A stretch of DNA of 64,000 nucleotides, from positions 269,843-333,842 of the forward strand of contig NZ_RJPR01000001.1 in NCBI RefSeq assembly GCF_003943465.1, read 5' to 3'. Both the position numbers and the translations under genes were made by a program. The notes beneath the pieces are model-generated. The model worked only from the letters and a program-made list of their open reading frames with translations. It ran no database searches and was not told the DNA's origin. Below are positions 45,768 to 56,588 of the stretch, in pieces (position 1 is the first letter of the stretch; every line of letters begins with the position of its first letter). The DNA is from Streptococcus cristatus (GTDB lineage: Bacteria; Bacillota; Bacilli; Lactobacillales; Streptococcaceae).

Positions 45768-46229
45768 TTATGCTTTTATTCCGTACAATTCTTCAATAAT
45801 GCCAGCGACCTTTTTGATATCGCCCAGCATGCCACGCATTTCAAAATCGGCTAAAACTGGGAAGCCGAAACGTTGGCTGTACTGCTTAGCGGTCAGACAG
45901 TATTGATTGTTAAAATTACGGTTGCCACTTCCAACAACTCCAAAACACTTGCTGGCATTTTGCCCATAGGCAATAAAATCTGCTACATCCGTCGTGAGAA
46001 TTTCGACATCGCCATTATCCACACCATTACCACCTTCCAGATAGGTCGGTAGAAAAGTGATGAAGGGATTGGCCATTTCAAAGAACGGATGCCCCTCTTT
46101 CACTAAGTCTTTGATGTGAATTTTCTCAATCTCTAGACTGGGATGCTGCTCTAGCAAATAGTCACTCAAACGACGGACAAAACTCTCTGTATTGCCACTC
46201 AAGCTAATATAAACTAAGGAAACTTTCAT
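45768..46229 (-). CDS. nrdI: NrdI flavodoxin-like protein
   Basis: 153 aa from the ATG at 46229 (MKVSLVYISLSGNTESFV); the frame extends five codons upstream. The FMN phosphate loop SLSGNTESF, FLPTYLEGGNGVDNGDVE and GSGNRNFNNQYCLTAKQYSQRF are NrdI hallmarks. NrdI activates the manganese cofactor of class Ib NrdF. nrdE/nrdF/nrdH are not next to it here. Confidence 0.9.
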   Translation of the reverse strand: MKVSLVYISLSGNTESFVRRLSDYLLEQHPSLEIEKIHIKDLVKEGHPFFEMANPFITFLPTYLEGGNGVDNGDVEILTTDVADFIAYGQNASKCFGVVGSGNRNFNNQYCLTAKQYSQRFGFPVLADFEMRGMLGDIKKVAGIIEELYGIKA

Positions 46230-46307
46230 GTTTATTTGCTCCATTCCAAAAAAATAACATTTATCCGCTCATCTAGCTTATCAGCAGTAAATGTTATTTG
46301 CTAAATC

Positions 46308-46829
46308 TTAATCTTCTTCAGCTACTTCTACACTCTCAGCTTCCTTTTGCTGCTTGATCAGCTTAAAGATAACAATGGAAAGGAAGATAAGACTAACAAC
46401 AACAGAGAAGCCAATAGTAAAGTTCAGGCCTAGTATCTGAGATGAGAGTAAGGATGGATCTGAAAAAGAAGACGTTGCAATCCCTTTTGCTACCACATAA
46501 CCGTACGCTGTTCCAATCAAGCCAATAAGAACGTTCGCGATGTAAATAAGATTTGCTTTGAAAATATCTTTCTTAAAAACAAAGAACCAAGCTGCAATCA
46601 AAAGAAGCAAGCCAACATAAAAGAAAATATTATTTATTAGCGAACCTGACAGTTCAGCGCTCTTACTAAAGTAAGTTGCATACTGAGATTTTGCTGGCTC
46701 ATTGACCCCCTTTAGCAAGGTTTCCACGGCATCATTTGAAGAGGAGAACTTCGAAATAAGCCCCCACAAAGTGCCTACTGTTTCTAACCCCAGTAAGACG
46801 TAGAGATAAATCGGTTTCTTTTTCATCAT
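46308..46829 (-). CDS. Four-helix membrane protein, unknown
   Basis: 173 aa with four membrane helices (~8-25, 66-88, 93-115, 136-160) and acidic C-terminal tail (KEAESVEVAEED). An extracytoplasmic loop between helices 1 and 2 (NDAVETLLKGVNEPAKSQYA) is conserved-looking. ATGATG start; the second ATG (46826) may be used. Not recognised beyond streptococcal membrane proteins. Monocistronic between nrdI and a terminator. Confidence 0.75.
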   Translation of the reverse strand: MMKKKPIYLYVLLGLETVGTLWGLISKFSSSNDAVETLLKGVNEPAKSQYATYFSKSAELSGSLINNIFFYVGLLLLIAAWFFVFKKDIFKANLIYIANVLIGLIGTAYGYVVAKGIATSSFSDPSLLSSQILGLNFTIGFSVVVSLIFLSIVIFKLIKQQKEAESVEVAEED

Positions 46830-46940
46830 AACCTCCTATATAGAAATACTTTTTCCTATTATACACCCAAAAGAAGAACCTGACAAGAGGGAAGATCTGA
46901 TACGATCCTAAAGCCAGTATTGGTAGTCTTCCGACACGAG

Positions 46941-46972
46941 AAAAGCCAAGACAGTCCTGCCTAGGCTTTTTC
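46941..46972. terminator. Terminator between malP and the membrane protein gene
   Basis: Hairpin AAAAGCC-AG-CAG / CTG-CT-GGCTTTTT. The T run on both strands suggests it works for malP (minus). Nothing else is seen between 46830 and 46987. Confidence 0.8.
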
Positions 46973-46987
46973 ACTTATTTTAAATAA

Positions 46988-49249
46988 TTAGTTATCCAAA
47001 TGCCATACTTCGTCATTGTATTGTTGGATTGTACGGTCTGCTGAGAAGAAACCAGCTTTTGCGATATTGACAAGAACTTTTTCCATCCAAGCATCACGAT
47101 CTTCGTAGTCAGCAAGCATTTGCTCTTTGACTTTGATATAGTCTTCCAAGTCAAGAAGAGTCATGAACCAGTCTTTGTTGATCAATTCATTGTAAAGGCG
47201 TTCCAAGCGCTCTTTATTTCCAGCTGCAAGAACAGCGTCGCTGATGATAAAGTCAACCAGTGGCTTGATAGCTGGACGAGCGTAGAATTCGCTTGATTTA
47301 TATGCAGATTTAGCATAAAGATCGATAACAGTTTCTGAATCTTCACCAAAGATGTAGATGTTGTCTTCGCCAACCAACTCAGCAATTTCCACATTGGCAC
47401 CGTCCATGGTACCAAGTGTCAAAGCACCGTTAAGCATGAATTTCATGTTACCAGTACCTGAAGCTTCTTTAGAAGCAAGTGAGATTTGCTCAGAAATATC
47501 ACCAGCTGCAATCAAGAAGCTTGATGCTGTAACGTTGTAGTTTTCAACCATAACCACTTGCAAGTGTGGTGCTACTGCTGGGTCATTTGCGATGACTTCT
47601 GACAAGCAAAGGATCAAGTGAATGATGTCTTGAGCAATTGTGTAAGCAGGAGCTGCTTTACCACCAAAGAAGACAGTGATTGGACGAGCAGGAATGTTAC
47701 CAGCCTTGATGTCCAAGTACTTGTGGATGACATACAAAGCGTTCATTTGTTGACGTTTGTACTCGTGCAGACGCTTGATTTGGATATCAAAGATAGAATC
47801 TGAATTGATTTCCACACCTTGAGCTTCCTTCAAGTGACGAGCCAATTTACGCTTGTTATGAGCTTTAATGCCTTCCAGTTTTGCTCTCACTTCTTGCTTA
47901 CCAGCAAAGTCAAGTAAACCTTCCAACTTAGCAGCATCATAGTGCCAGTCGCGACCAAGAAGTTCATCTAAGTAGCTAGACAAACGTGGGTTAGCGTGCA
48001 TAAGCCAACGACGGAATGTAATACCGTTTGTCTTGTTGTTGAATTTTTCTGGATAAATATCGTAGAAAGCCTTCAACTCAGAGTTTTTCAAGATTTCAGT
48101 GTGGAGTGCTGCAACCCCGTTTACGCTGTATCCATAGTGGATATCCATGTGTGCCATGTGAACACGGCCGCTCTCATCAATGATTTGAACAGCTGGATCT
48201 TTGTATTCTGCTTTGACACGACGATCCAATTCTTTGATGATTGGTACCAAGTGAGGAACCACTTCTTGCAAGAATTCAAGAGGCCATTTTTCAAGGGCTT
48301 CAGCAAGGATAGTGTGGTTTGTGTAGGCAGTCATGCTACGAACGATTGAGATTGCTTCATCAAGCTCGATACCACGCGCAGTCAAAAGACGGATCAATTC
48401 AGGAATAACCAGTGATGGGTGAGTGTCATTGATTTGTACAACTGCGTAGTCTGCAAGATCATGCAAGTTGCTTCCTTTTTCGATCGCTTCGTCGATGATC
48501 AATTGTGCACCGTTTGAAACCATGAAGTATTGTTGGAAGATACGGAGCAATTCACCTTGCTTGTCGCTATCATCTGGATAAAGGAAAAGAGTCAAGTTGT
48601 GAGCGATATCTGTCTTGTCAAATTCGATTCCCTCTTTGATGATGGAAGAATCAACTGAATCCAAGTCAAACAAGCGCAAACGGTTTTTAGTAGCTGTCTT
48701 GTAACCAGGAACATCAATATCGTAAAGAGTTGATGTCAAGGTAAAGTGTGCAAATGGCACTTGGTAGCTACGGCTTGAGCGAACCAACCAGTTTTGCTCA
48801 GTCAACCAGAAATTTGGAATAGTTGTTTGTTCATTATTTTTAAGGACTTGTTGGAAAAGACCAAAGTGGTAGTTTAGTCCAACACCGTCACCATTGAGAC
48901 CCAAGGTTGCAATAGAATCCAAGAAGCAGGCTGCCAAACGGCCCAAACCACCATTACCAAGAGATGGTTCCAATTCTACTTCTTCAACTTCGATCAAGTC
49001 TTTACCAGCAGCAGCAAGTTCTTTTTTCACATCGTCGTAAAGACCAAGGTTAATCAAGTTGTTTGACAAGAGTTTACCAATCAGAAACTCAGCAGAGATG
49101 TAGTAGAGTTTCTTTTTACCAGTATTAACTGGCTTTTGAGCGCTCGCTAATTTTGTGTAGTTCAAGAGAGCCAAATAAAGCTCTTCATTGCTACAATCAG
49201 CAATTTGCTTTTGATAAGTTTTTTGGATATATGTTTGTAAGTTTGACAT
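46988..49249 (-). CDS. malP: Maltodextrin/glycogen phosphorylase
   Basis: 753 aa GT35 enzyme. The PLP-lysine region [19 protein letters not shown] is near residue 605; [21 protein letters not shown], the [13 protein letters not shown] segment and GKAAPAY are conserved. It cleaves maltodextrin with phosphate to give glucose-1-phosphate in the cytoplasm. It follows malQ by 39 bases in a MalR-controlled operon. Confidence 0.95.
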   Translation of the reverse strand: MSNLQTYIQKTYQKQIADCSNEELYLALLNYTKLASAQKPVNTGKKKLYYISAEFLIGKLLSNNLINLGLYDDVKKELAAAGKDLIEVEEVELEPSLGNGGLGRLAACFLDSIATLGLNGDGVGLNYHFGLFQQVLKNNEQTTIPNFWLTEQNWLVRSSRSYQVPFAHFTLTSTLYDIDVPGYKTATKNRLRLFDLDSVDSSIIKEGIEFDKTDIAHNLTLFLYPDDSDKQGELLRIFQQYFMVSNGAQLIIDEAIEKGSNLHDLADYAVVQINDTHPSLVIPELIRLLTARGIELDEAISIVRSMTAYTNHTILAEALEKWPLEFLQEVVPHLVPIIKELDRRVKAEYKDPAVQIIDESGRVHMAHMDIHYGYSVNGVAALHTEILKNSELKAFYDIYPEKFNNKTNGITFRRWLMHANPRLSSYLDELLGRDWHYDAAKLEGLLDFAGKQEVRAKLEGIKAHNKRKLARHLKEAQGVEINSDSIFDIQIKRLHEYKRQQMNALYVIHKYLDIKAGNIPARPITVFFGGKAAPAYTIAQDIIHLILCLSEVIANDPAVAPHLQVVMVENYNVTASSFLIAAGDISEQISLASKEASGTGNMKFMLNGALTLGTMDGANVEIAELVGEDNIYIFGEDSETVIDLYAKSAYKSSEFYARPAIKPLVDFIISDAVLAAGNKERLERLYNELINKDWFMTLLDLEDYIKVKEQMLADYEDRDAWMEKVLVNIAKAGFFSADRTIQQYNDEVWHLDN

Positions 49250-49288
49250 GATTTCTCCTAGTATTAGAAAGTATTGAAATTTATTGTC

Positions 49289-50797
49289 TTATGAAAGCAA
49301 GTCCGTATTCAGACGACGATAGACCTTAGTCAAATGATAAAGCTGACCTTCTACGATAGGGTTTAGCTCTTCAGCTGTCATCCGCCATGCCCAGTTGCCG
49401 CCAATTGTAGAAGGCAGGTTCATGCGGGCAGAGCCATCTAGCTCTAGCAGATCTTGCATCGTTGCGATAGCCATGTAGCTAACGGAAGCAAAGATTGTAC
49501 GAAGCATTGCATGTGGCACCGTTTCGTATTCTTTGCGGTTGGTGTACTGAGCCATGTATTCACGGGTTGGATCATCGATCTCATCCTTATACCAGCCCAA
49601 TACAGTATTATTGTCGTGAGTACCAGTGTACATCACAGAGTTATGTGGCGCCAAGTGTGGACTATCGATGCTTTCATCATCTGGATTGAAAGCGAATTGC
49701 AGAATCTTCATGCCTGGGAAGCCAGTTCGCTCACGCAATTCAATGACTTCATCCGTCATGAATCCAAGGTCTTCTGCAATGATGTTCAAATCACCTAAAG
49801 CTTCTTTCACTGCGGCAAACAGCTTATAACCTGGACCTTTGACCCAGTGACCAGTAGCCGCTGTGTCAGACTCAGCTGGCACTTCCCAATAAGACTCAAA
49901 GCCACGGAAGTGGTCAATCCGAACAATGTCGTAAATCTTAAAGCTTTCGCGAAGACGCTCAATCCACCAAGCATAACCATCTTGATCCATGGCATCCCAA
50001 TTATAAATTGGGTTACCCCACAATTGGCCAGTCTCTGAAAATTCATCTGGTGGGCAGCCAGCAACCTTAACTGGGCGACCTTGCTTATCTGTCTTGAAGA
50101 AGTGAGGCTGAGCCCAGACATCTGCGCTGTCAGCAGCTACATAGATTGGCATGTCACCAACGATTTCGATGTGATGGTCATTGGCATATTTCTTGAGTTC
50201 CAACCATTGTTTAAAGAAGAGATATTGAGTTACACGGTGGTATTCCAGCTTGTCTGCCAATTTCTCACGATAGCTAGCCAAGCTTTCTGGTTGGCGACGA
50301 CGAATCGCTTCATCTGGCCATTCTGTCCAAGCTTTCAGATCAAAATGCTCTTTAACAGCCATGTATTCCGCAAAAAGCTCCAACCAAGCTGCATTTTCTG
50401 CAACAAAGTGACGGAATTTGTCAAGATCTCCAACTTTAAGGAAACGAGCAACCGCTTTTTCCAAAAGAGGACGACGTGCTTCAAATACTTTTGCATAATC
50501 TACAGCTTTTGGATCATCACCAAAATCAACGCCTTTTAGATCTTCTTCTGCCAACAGGCCCTCGTCAATCAAGAAATCCAAATCAATAAAGTGAGTATTC
50601 CCTGCAAAGGCTGAGAAAGACTGGTAAGGAGAATCCCCGTAACTAGTCGTTCCCAAAGGCAAGATTTGCCAATAACGTTGCTTCGTTCTAACTAAGAAAT
50701 CCACAAAATCATAAGCAGACTGACCAAAAGAACCAATCCCGTACTTGCCTGGCAAAGAGGAAATGTGCATCAATACACCACTTTGTCTCGCTTTCAT
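49289..50797 (-). CDS. malQ: 4-alpha-glucanotransferase (amylomaltase)
   Basis: 502 aa from the ATG at 50797 (MKARQSGVLMHISSLPG; GAGG eight bases upstream; a GTG at 50806 is in frame). GH77 motifs: SSLPGKYGIGSFG, YKFVD-equivalent, IVRIDHFRGFESYWEVP (catalytic Asp), AEDLGFMTDEV (Glu acid/base) and GTHDNNTVLGW. It rearranges maltodextrins for MalP. First gene of the leftward mal operon (malM in pneumococcal naming). Confidence 0.96.
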   Translation of the reverse strand: MKARQSGVLMHISSLPGKYGIGSFGQSAYDFVDFLVRTKQRYWQILPLGTTSYGDSPYQSFSAFAGNTHFIDLDFLIDEGLLAEEDLKGVDFGDDPKAVDYAKVFEARRPLLEKAVARFLKVGDLDKFRHFVAENAAWLELFAEYMAVKEHFDLKAWTEWPDEAIRRRQPESLASYREKLADKLEYHRVTQYLFFKQWLELKKYANDHHIEIVGDMPIYVAADSADVWAQPHFFKTDKQGRPVKVAGCPPDEFSETGQLWGNPIYNWDAMDQDGYAWWIERLRESFKIYDIVRIDHFRGFESYWEVPAESDTAATGHWVKGPGYKLFAAVKEALGDLNIIAEDLGFMTDEVIELRERTGFPGMKILQFAFNPDDESIDSPHLAPHNSVMYTGTHDNNTVLGWYKDEIDDPTREYMAQYTNRKEYETVPHAMLRTIFASVSYMAIATMQDLLELDGSARMNLPSTIGGNWAWRMTAEELNPIVEGQLYHLTKVYRRLNTDLLS

Positions 50798-50844
50798 ATG
50801 TAACACCTCAAAAATTTTTTCATGCTTGTTTCCTACTTTATTTA

Positions 50845-50896
50845 GCGAAAACGTTTGCGTTGCTTGAATTATAACCTATTTTTTTTTCAAGTGCAA
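50845..50896 (-). promoter_or_regulatory. malQ promoter and MalR/CcpA-type operator 1
   Basis: Minus-strand TTGCAC (50891-50896), 17 bases, TATAAT (50868-50873). Operator GCGAAAACGTTTGCG (50845-50859) with AAACGTTT centre covers the start of transcription. It fits the LacI/GalR-type MalR operator and also overlaps cre consensus. Confidence 0.8.
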
Positions 50897-51005
50897 GCTT
50901 TTTAAAAAACTTTTTTATTTATTATACCATAGATTTCAATTTTCTTTCCTTATATATCGTTTAAATTAACACTCTTTCCTTAAAAATTTTTTAAAATTTT
51001 CTTAA

Positions 51006-51040
51006 AAACGCTTGCAAGCGTTTACCTTTTGTGCTAAAAT
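51006..51040 (+). promoter_or_regulatory. malX promoter and operator 2 (perfect 18-bp palindrome)
   Basis: TTGCAA (51012-51017), 17-base spacer ending TGC, TAAAAT (51035-51040). The -35 is embedded in the perfect palindrome AAACGCTTG|CAAGCGTTT (51006-51023), a MalR/CcpA-type operator, so binding should block polymerase directly. Confidence 0.85.
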
Positions 51041-51054
51041 TATTTTAAGTTCAA

Positions 51055-51068
51055 GAAAACGTTTGCGC
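51055..51068 (+). promoter_or_regulatory. MalR/CcpA-type operator 3 in malX leader
   Basis: GAAAACGTTTGCGC at 51055-51068, followed by a half-site GCAAGCG at 51073-51079. The core repeats operator 1 and lies downstream of the malX start of transcription, as for a cre roadblock or a looping partner of operator 2. Confidence 0.7.
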
Positions 51069-51123
51069 TATGCAAGCGTGTTCTTAGATGGTATTATACT
51101 TTTATTCTTTAGGAGGAATAATC

Positions 51124-52383
51124 ATGAAAAACAAAATGTTGAAGAGCGTTGCTGTTCTCGGTACTGTTGCTTTAGCAGGTTTTATTTTGACAGCCTGCGG
51201 TAGCAAATCTTCTAAAAAAGAAGCTGCTGCAAGCAATGAGCTCACTGCATATGTAGACGAAGGCTACAAGAGCTACATGGAAGAAGCTGCAAAGGCTTAT
51301 GAAAAAGAAACCGGAACAAAGGTCACTATCAAAACTGGTGATGCTCTTACAGGTCTTGATAACCTTTCGCTTGACAACCAATCTGGTAAATCTCCAGATG
51401 TCATGATGGCACCATACGACCGCGTGGGAAGCCTAGGTGCTGACGGACAACTTTCAGAAGTTGAGTTGGGCAAAGATGCAAAAGCTGACGATACTACTAA
51501 ATCTCTGGTAACAATCGACGGAACTACTTACGGTGCTCCTGCTGTTATCGAGACTTTGGTAATGTACTATAACAAAGACCTGATCCAAAAAGCTCCTACA
51601 ACATTTGCTGAACTTGAAGAATTGGCTAAAGATAGCAAGTACGCTTTCGAAGGTGAAGATGGCAAAACTTCTGCTTTCCTTGCTGACTGGACAAACTTCT
51701 ACTATGCTTACGGTCTCCTTGCTGGAAATGGTGCTTATGTCTTCGGTAAAGACGGTACAGATCCTAAAGATATCGGTTTGGCTAACGAAGGTTCTATCAA
51801 AGGAATTGAATACGCTAAAACTTGGTATGAAAAATGGCCTAAAGGTATGCAAGATACAGAAGGCGCTTCTAACTTGATCCAAACTCAATTCCAAGGTGGA
51901 AAAACTGCTGCAATCATCGACGGACCTTGGAAAGCTGCATCTCTTAAAGAAGCTAAAGTAAACTACGGCGTAGCAACTATCCCAACACTTCCAAACGGAA
52001 AAGAATACAAAGCCTTTGGTGGTGGTAAAGCTTGGGTCATCCCTGCTGGTTCTAAGAACGTTGACGGTGCACAAAAATTCGTTAACTTCCTTGCATCAAC
52101 TGCACAACAAAAAGCTCTTTACGATGCAACAAACGAAGTTCCTGCGAACACAGAAGCACGTGAATACGCTGTAAGTAAGAAAGATGAATTGACAGATGCA
52201 GTTGTTAAACAGTTCAAATCTGCAGAACCAATGCCAAATATCTCTGAAATGAGTACTGTTTGGGATCCAGCTAAGAACATGCTCTTCGATGCTGTAAGCG
52301 GCAAGAAAGATGCTAAAACTTCAGCTGAAGATGCTGTTAAATTGATCAAAGAAACTATCGATCAAAAATTCGGCAACAAATAA
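51124..52383 (+). CDS. malX: Maltodextrin-binding lipoprotein
   Basis: 419 aa from the ATG at 51124 with GGAGG seven bases upstream. Signal peptide and lipobox LTAC (Cys24); then the type 1 extracellular solute-binding fold (NELTAYVDEGYKSYMEEAAKAYEKE... GKTAAIIDGPW... ISEMSTVWDPAKNML). It captures maltodextrins for the MalCD permease. Very biased, frequent-codon usage suggests high expression. The ATPase (MsmK-type) is not encoded in the window. Confidence 0.96.
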   Translation: MKNKMLKSVAVLGTVALAGFILTACGSKSSKKEAAASNELTAYVDEGYKSYMEEAAKAYEKETGTKVTIKTGDALTGLDNLSLDNQSGKSPDVMMAPYDRVGSLGADGQLSEVELGKDAKADDTTKSLVTIDGTTYGAPAVIETLVMYYNKDLIQKAPTTFAELEELAKDSKYAFEGEDGKTSAFLADWTNFYYAYGLLAGNGAYVFGKDGTDPKDIGLANEGSIKGIEYAKTWYEKWPKGMQDTEGASNLIQTQFQGGKTAAIIDGPWKAASLKEAKVNYGVATIPTLPNGKEYKAFGGGKAWVIPAGSKNVDGAQKFVNFLASTAQQKALYDATNEVPANTEAREYAVSKKDELTDAVVKQFKSAEPMPNISEMSTVWDPAKNMLFDAVSGKKDAKTSAEDAVKLIKETIDQKFGNK

Positions 52384-52396
52384 GCAAGTTTAAATA

Positions 52397-52423
52397 AAGG
52401 GGTGGGAATTTTCCCTACCCCTT
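52397..52423 (+). terminator. Hairpin between malX and malC (partial terminator/mRNA stabiliser)
   Basis: AAGGGGTGGGAA / TTCCCTACCCCTT stem followed by GTTTG, a weak T run. Such a structure fits excess MalX over the permease through attenuation or 3'-end protection. Confidence 0.7.
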
Positions 52424-52529
52424 GTTTGATAGAATGAGGATTTATTCTATCTTCTAATTAAGAAAAACTCGGATTAGGACTTGTACTTACTGCAATTCCT
52501 CAATCTTTCTCGTATCTAAGGAGACTACA

Positions 52530-53819
52530 ATGACAAAAAAAGATCCCAAACAAGCCATGTTGCGCTCCCTCATTCCAGGGTTGGGGCAAATCTATAATGA
52601 TCAAAAAGCCAAAGGATACATCTTTCTTGGGGTTACGGTTGCATTCTTAGCTTATTTCGTAGCTATTGCCCTACCAGAAATTGAAAATCTCATCACTCTT
52701 GGTGAAGTCCGTGGTGACAACTCACTCTTCATGCTGATCCGCGGTGCCTTCCACCTCATCCTCGTGGTATTTTTCCTGATTTTCTATGGATTTAACTTGA
52801 AGGATGCTCAGACGGTTGCTAAACAATGGAACAATGATTATCCTGTCCATACTACCTTGAAGGAAATGTTTGATGGAATCTATGAAAATGGCTTCCCTTA
52901 CTTACTCATCATCCCTTCTTATCTGGCAATGACCTTTGCCATCATTTTCCCTGTATTGGTAACACTCTTGATCGCCTTTACAAACTATGATTTCAAACAC
53001 TTGCCACCAAATAAACTCTTGGATTGGGTTGCCTTTACCAACTTTGCCAATATTTGGCAATTGAGTACCTTCCGTGCGGCCTTTGGTTCTGTCTTGACTT
53101 GGACTATCATCTGGGCACTGGCAGCCTCTACTTTGCAAATCGTAATTGGTATTTTCACTGCTATTATTGCCAACCAACCATTCATCAAAGGAAAACGCAT
53201 CTTCGGTGTTATCTTCCTGCTTCCTTGGGCAGTTCCAGCCTTTATCACTATCCTGACTTTCTCAAATATGTTCAACGATAGTATCGGGGCTATCAATACT
53301 CAAGTCATCCCGCTTCTCAGCAAGGTTCTTCCCTTCCTAGATGGACAGCTGATTCCATGGAAGACTGATCCGACTTGGACTAAGATTGCTCTAATTATGA
53401 TGCAAGGTTGGCTTGGATTCCCTTATATCTATGTCCTGACCTTAGGTATCTTGCAGTCTATTCCAAATGACCTTTACGAGGCAGCCTACATCGACGGAGC
53501 CAATGCTTGGCAGAAATTCCGCAACATCACTTTCCCAATGATCTTGGCAGTTGCGGCACCAACTTTGATCAGTCAATACACCTTTAACTTTAATAACTTC
53601 TCAATCATCTACCTCTTCAATGCAGGTGGTCCTGGTAGTGTCGGTGGAGGAGCCGGCTCAACTGATATCTTGATTTCTTGGATTTATCGTTTGACCACAG
53701 GTACAGCACCGCAATATTCAATGGCGGCGGCCGTTACCCTCATCATCTCCATCATCGTCATCTCTATCTCTATGATTGCCTTCAAGAAACTACACGCATT
53801 TGATATGGAGGATGTATAA
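52530..53819 (+). CDS. malC: Maltodextrin ABC transporter permease MalC (MalF type)
   Basis: 429 aa. An extra N-terminal membrane segment typical of MalF ([20 protein letters not shown]) precedes the permease core. The EAA loop [20 protein letters not shown] lies near residue 318. Forms the channel with MalD. Starts 146 bases after malX, beyond the hairpin. Confidence 0.95.
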   Translation: MTKKDPKQAMLRSLIPGLGQIYNDQKAKGYIFLGVTVAFLAYFVAIALPEIENLITLGEVRGDNSLFMLIRGAFHLILVVFFLIFYGFNLKDAQTVAKQWNNDYPVHTTLKEMFDGIYENGFPYLLIIPSYLAMTFAIIFPVLVTLLIAFTNYDFKHLPPNKLLDWVAFTNFANIWQLSTFRAAFGSVLTWTIIWALAASTLQIVIGIFTAIIANQPFIKGKRIFGVIFLLPWAVPAFITILTFSNMFNDSIGAINTQVIPLLSKVLPFLDGQLIPWKTDPTWTKIALIMMQGWLGFPYIYVLTLGILQSIPNDLYEAAYIDGANAWQKFRNITFPMILAVAAPTLISQYTFNFNNFSIIYLFNAGGPGSVGGGAGSTDILISWIYRLTTGTAPQYSMAAAVTLIISIIVISISMIAFKKLHAFDMEDV

Positions 53820-53820
53820 G

Positions 53821-54663
53821 ATGAATAGTTCTGTTAAATTTAAACGTTTTATCAACCATAGTTTGACCTATCTCTACCTTGTAGTGCTTTCCATTATCAT
53901 TCTCTACCCGCTCTTGATCACGATCATGTCTGCTTTCAAGACGGGGAATGTCGTGGCCTTCAAGCTAGACACAGACATCAACTTCAGTCTGGAAAACTTC
54001 TCTCGTCTCTTCTCAGAGACTCTATATGGCACTTGGTACTTTAACACCATTATCATTGCCGTCTTGACAATGATTGTCCAAACCAGTATAGTGGTACTTG
54101 CAGGTTATGCATATAGCCGTTACAATTTCATCGCAAGAAAGCAAAGTTTGGTTTTCTTCTTGATTATCCAAATGGTGCCAACCATTGCAGCTCTGACCGC
54201 CTTCTTCGTTATGGCGCTGATGCTCAATGCCCTTAACCAAAGCTGGTTCCTTATCTTCCTTTATGTGGGTGGTGGTATTCCAATGAATGCTTGGTTGATG
54301 AAAGGATACTTCGATACCGTTCCTATGTCTCTGGATGAGTCAGCTAAATTAGATGGTGCTGGTCATTTCAGACGTTTCTGGCAGATTGTCCTGCCTCTCG
54401 TTCGTCCAATGATTGCTGTGCAAGCTCTATGGGCCTTCATGGGACCTTTCGGAGACTATATCCTCTCTAGCTTCCTTCTTCGTGAAAAAGAATTTTATAC
54501 GGTTGCAGTTGGTCTTCGTACCTTCGTCAGCGATGTCAAGAATCAAAAAATTGCCTTCTTTGCTGCCGGTGCGATTCTCACTGCCCTTCCAATCTGTATT
54601 CTCTTCTTCTTCCTGCAAAAGAATTTTGTATCTGGTTTAACAAGTGGTGGAGACAAGGGATAA
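53821..54663 (+). CDS. malD: Maltodextrin ABC transporter permease MalD (MalG type)
   Basis: 280 aa from the ATG at 53821 ([20 protein letters not shown]), just after the malC stop; the frame is open from 53776 inside malC. Six membrane helices, EAA loop [21 protein letters not shown] near 175. Partner of MalC. Confidence 0.95.
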   Translation: MNSSVKFKRFINHSLTYLYLVVLSIIILYPLLITIMSAFKTGNVVAFKLDTDINFSLENFSRLFSETLYGTWYFNTIIIAVLTMIVQTSIVVLAGYAYSRYNFIARKQSLVFFLIIQMVPTIAALTAFFVMALMLNALNQSWFLIFLYVGGGIPMNAWLMKGYFDTVPMSLDESAKLDGAGHFRRFWQIVLPLVRPMIAVQALWAFMGPFGDYILSSFLLREKEFYTVAVGLRTFVSDVKNQKIAFFAAGAILTALPICILFFFLQKNFVSGLTSGGDKG

Positions 54664-54712
54664 TCTTGTCCCACCCTGTTTTTGATTTAAAGACAATTAT
54701 AGTTATATGGCA

Positions 54713-54733
54713 GCCAATAAGTTCTTTATTGGC
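54713..54733 (+). other. Stem-loop between malD and malA
   Basis: GCCAATAA-GTTCT-TTATTGGC hairpin without poly-T. It may stabilise or process the polycistronic mRNA. Confidence 0.45.
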
Positions 54734-54767
54734 CACCACCTGATTATAATTTTAGAAAGAGGCAGCT

Positions 54768-55580
54768 ATGTTACCTTATCCTTTTAATTATTTTTCGAGC
54801 TTGATTGGTTTTAGAAAAACTTTCGCCAATCGTCGGATGCTTAGCTGGTTCCAGCTCATCTTTACCAGTATCTTTTTGATTTCTCTGTCTTTGATTCCCG
54901 TGGCCATTCAGACAGCGTCTTTGACGAGCTATGCTCTGGATACCTTTGTTGATAAGGCATTTGACACTCTGGATGAAGACGTGATGATTGACTTTGACCA
55001 TCATGCCCAGATAAAAGACCATATGCTGACCACTGAAAATCCTGAAGGCATTCATCACAATGCCGCTGGGACTGTCATTATCGGCCATCATGAGGAGCTA
55101 AAATTAGGCAAGGAGTTGACGCTTTACTTCGACAAAGAAAATCTTAAAATCACTAAAGAAGGAAAAGAGCTGGCCAATATCCGCTACCAAGCCATTGACC
55201 AGAAAGCTCTGAAAAGCAAAGAGGCCCTGACCAAAGCCATTTCTAATGACTGGTTCCAACAAAACCGCTTGGTAATCAGCCTCTTTCTAGTCCTCTCCGC
55301 AGGCTTCCTCTTTAGCATCAACTTTACCTTTCTAGCACTCGGTGCTTCCTTCTTGCTCTATCTGACCAAGAAATCACGGCTATTTTCTTTTAAAACCTTT
55401 AAAGAATGCTATCACTTTATCCTCAACTGCCTAGGATTGCCAACGATTATCGGTCTTATCTGTGGCTTATTTGGGCAAAGCCTGCCTACGATTATCACCG
55501 TCCAAAATATCTTGTTTGTTCTTTATTTGGTGATTATTTTCTACAAAACACATTTTCGTGATGAGGATTTCAGAAATTAG
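54768..55580 (+). CDS. malA: MalA membrane protein (DUF1189)
   Basis: 270 aa. One N-terminal membrane helix (~28-48), an extracytoplasmic domain (residues ~50-160), then three C-terminal helices, as in DUF1189 proteins. Located between malD and malR like pneumococcal malA. The exact role in maltodextrin use is unknown. Weak ribosome site (AGAAAGAGG). Confidence 0.85.
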   Translation: MLPYPFNYFSSLIGFRKTFANRRMLSWFQLIFTSIFLISLSLIPVAIQTASLTSYALDTFVDKAFDTLDEDVMIDFDHHAQIKDHMLTTENPEGIHHNAAGTVIIGHHEELKLGKELTLYFDKENLKITKEGKELANIRYQAIDQKALKSKEALTKAISNDWFQQNRLVISLFLVLSAGFLFSINFTFLALGASFLLYLTKKSRLFSFKTFKECYHFILNCLGLPTIIGLICGLFGQSLPTIITVQNILFVLYLVIIFYKTHFRDEDFRN

Positions 55581-55589
55581 GAGGTTATT

Positions 55590-56573
55590 ATGCGCGTTAC
55601 GATTAAAGAAGTAGCGAAACTAGCGGGTGTGTCTCCCTCAACTGTGACACGCGTCGTACAAAACAAGTCAACCATCAGCGATGAAACTAAAAAACGGGTT
55701 CGTGCTGCCATGAAAGAGCTGGACTATCATCCAAATCTCAACGCTAGAAGTCTGGTCAGCCAATCAACCCAAGTCATCGGTCTGGTGCTGCCCGATGATT
55801 CGGATCTTTTTTACCAAAACCCATTCTTCCCAACTGTCTTGCGGGGGATTTCGCGCATCGCGTCTGAACATGACTATGCCATTCAGATTAGCACCGGACA
55901 GGACGAAGAGCGTCGTTTAGAAAATATCAAACAAATGATTTTCGGAAAACGCGTCGATGGTTTGATTTTTCTCTATTCTAAGCCAAACGATCCGCTGGTT
56001 GACTTTGCGATTAAAAACCAATTTCCTTTCTTGATTTTAGGGAAAGCAGTGTCACCATTTGTTTCTTTGGTTGATAATGATAATATCAAGGCTGGCTACG
56101 ATGCAACCAAATATTTCCTAGATCAAGGTTATAAAAAAATTGCCTTTCTAGCTGGGAATAAAGAGCTTGTCGTATCCCAAGACCGGTTTGCCGGCTACAA
56201 ACAAGCCTTGGAAGAAGCAGGCATCCCTCTCGATGAAAACATCGTCAAATTTTCTTTCGGTTTCCTCTTGGAAGATAGCAGTTATAAGATTATGGAAAAG
56301 ATGCCTATTCAGGAAATTGAGGCCTTTGTGACATCGGATAGTATGGTTGCCGAAGGGGCTCTCCACTATCTCAAAGACATTGACTACCGCTTCCCGATTA
56401 TCACTTTTGACTCTATCAAGCCACGCATCGACGTAGATGCCTATATTAATATCAACACCATCGAGTTGGGGAGGGAATCTTTCCGTACCTTGCTCCAAAT
56501 CATTAAAGATAATAAGGATGACAAGCATACTTGCTATCGCCAAGTCATCCCACACAGTATTCTTACTCGTTAG
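55590..56573 (+). CDS. malR: Maltose operon repressor MalR (LacI family)
   Basis: 327 aa. N-terminal LacI HTH (TIKEVAKLAGVSPSTVTRVVQN) and hinge helix (LNARSLVSQ), then a periplasmic-binding-like effector domain. It probably binds the palindromes at 50845-51068 and releases them on maltose/maltodextrin. AGGAGG lies upstream of the ATG, nine bases after malA. Confidence 0.95.
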   Translation: MRVTIKEVAKLAGVSPSTVTRVVQNKSTISDETKKRVRAAMKELDYHPNLNARSLVSQSTQVIGLVLPDDSDLFYQNPFFPTVLRGISRIASEHDYAIQISTGQDEERRLENIKQMIFGKRVDGLIFLYSKPNDPLVDFAIKNQFPFLILGKAVSPFVSLVDNDNIKAGYDATKYFLDQGYKKIAFLAGNKELVVSQDRFAGYKQALEEAGIPLDENIVKFSFGFLLEDSSYKIMEKMPIQEIEAFVTSDSMVAEGALHYLKDIDYRFPIITFDSIKPRIDVDAYININTIELGRESFRTLLQIIKDNKDDKHTCYRQVIPHSILTR

Positions 56574-56588
56574 TTAAGGAGAAATTTC

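Noticed and set aside
51454-52074. 206-codon open frame antisense to malX
   Set aside because: Antisense shadow caused by the biased codons of a highly expressed gene; no ribosome site and a Cys/Phe/Ser-rich implausible product.
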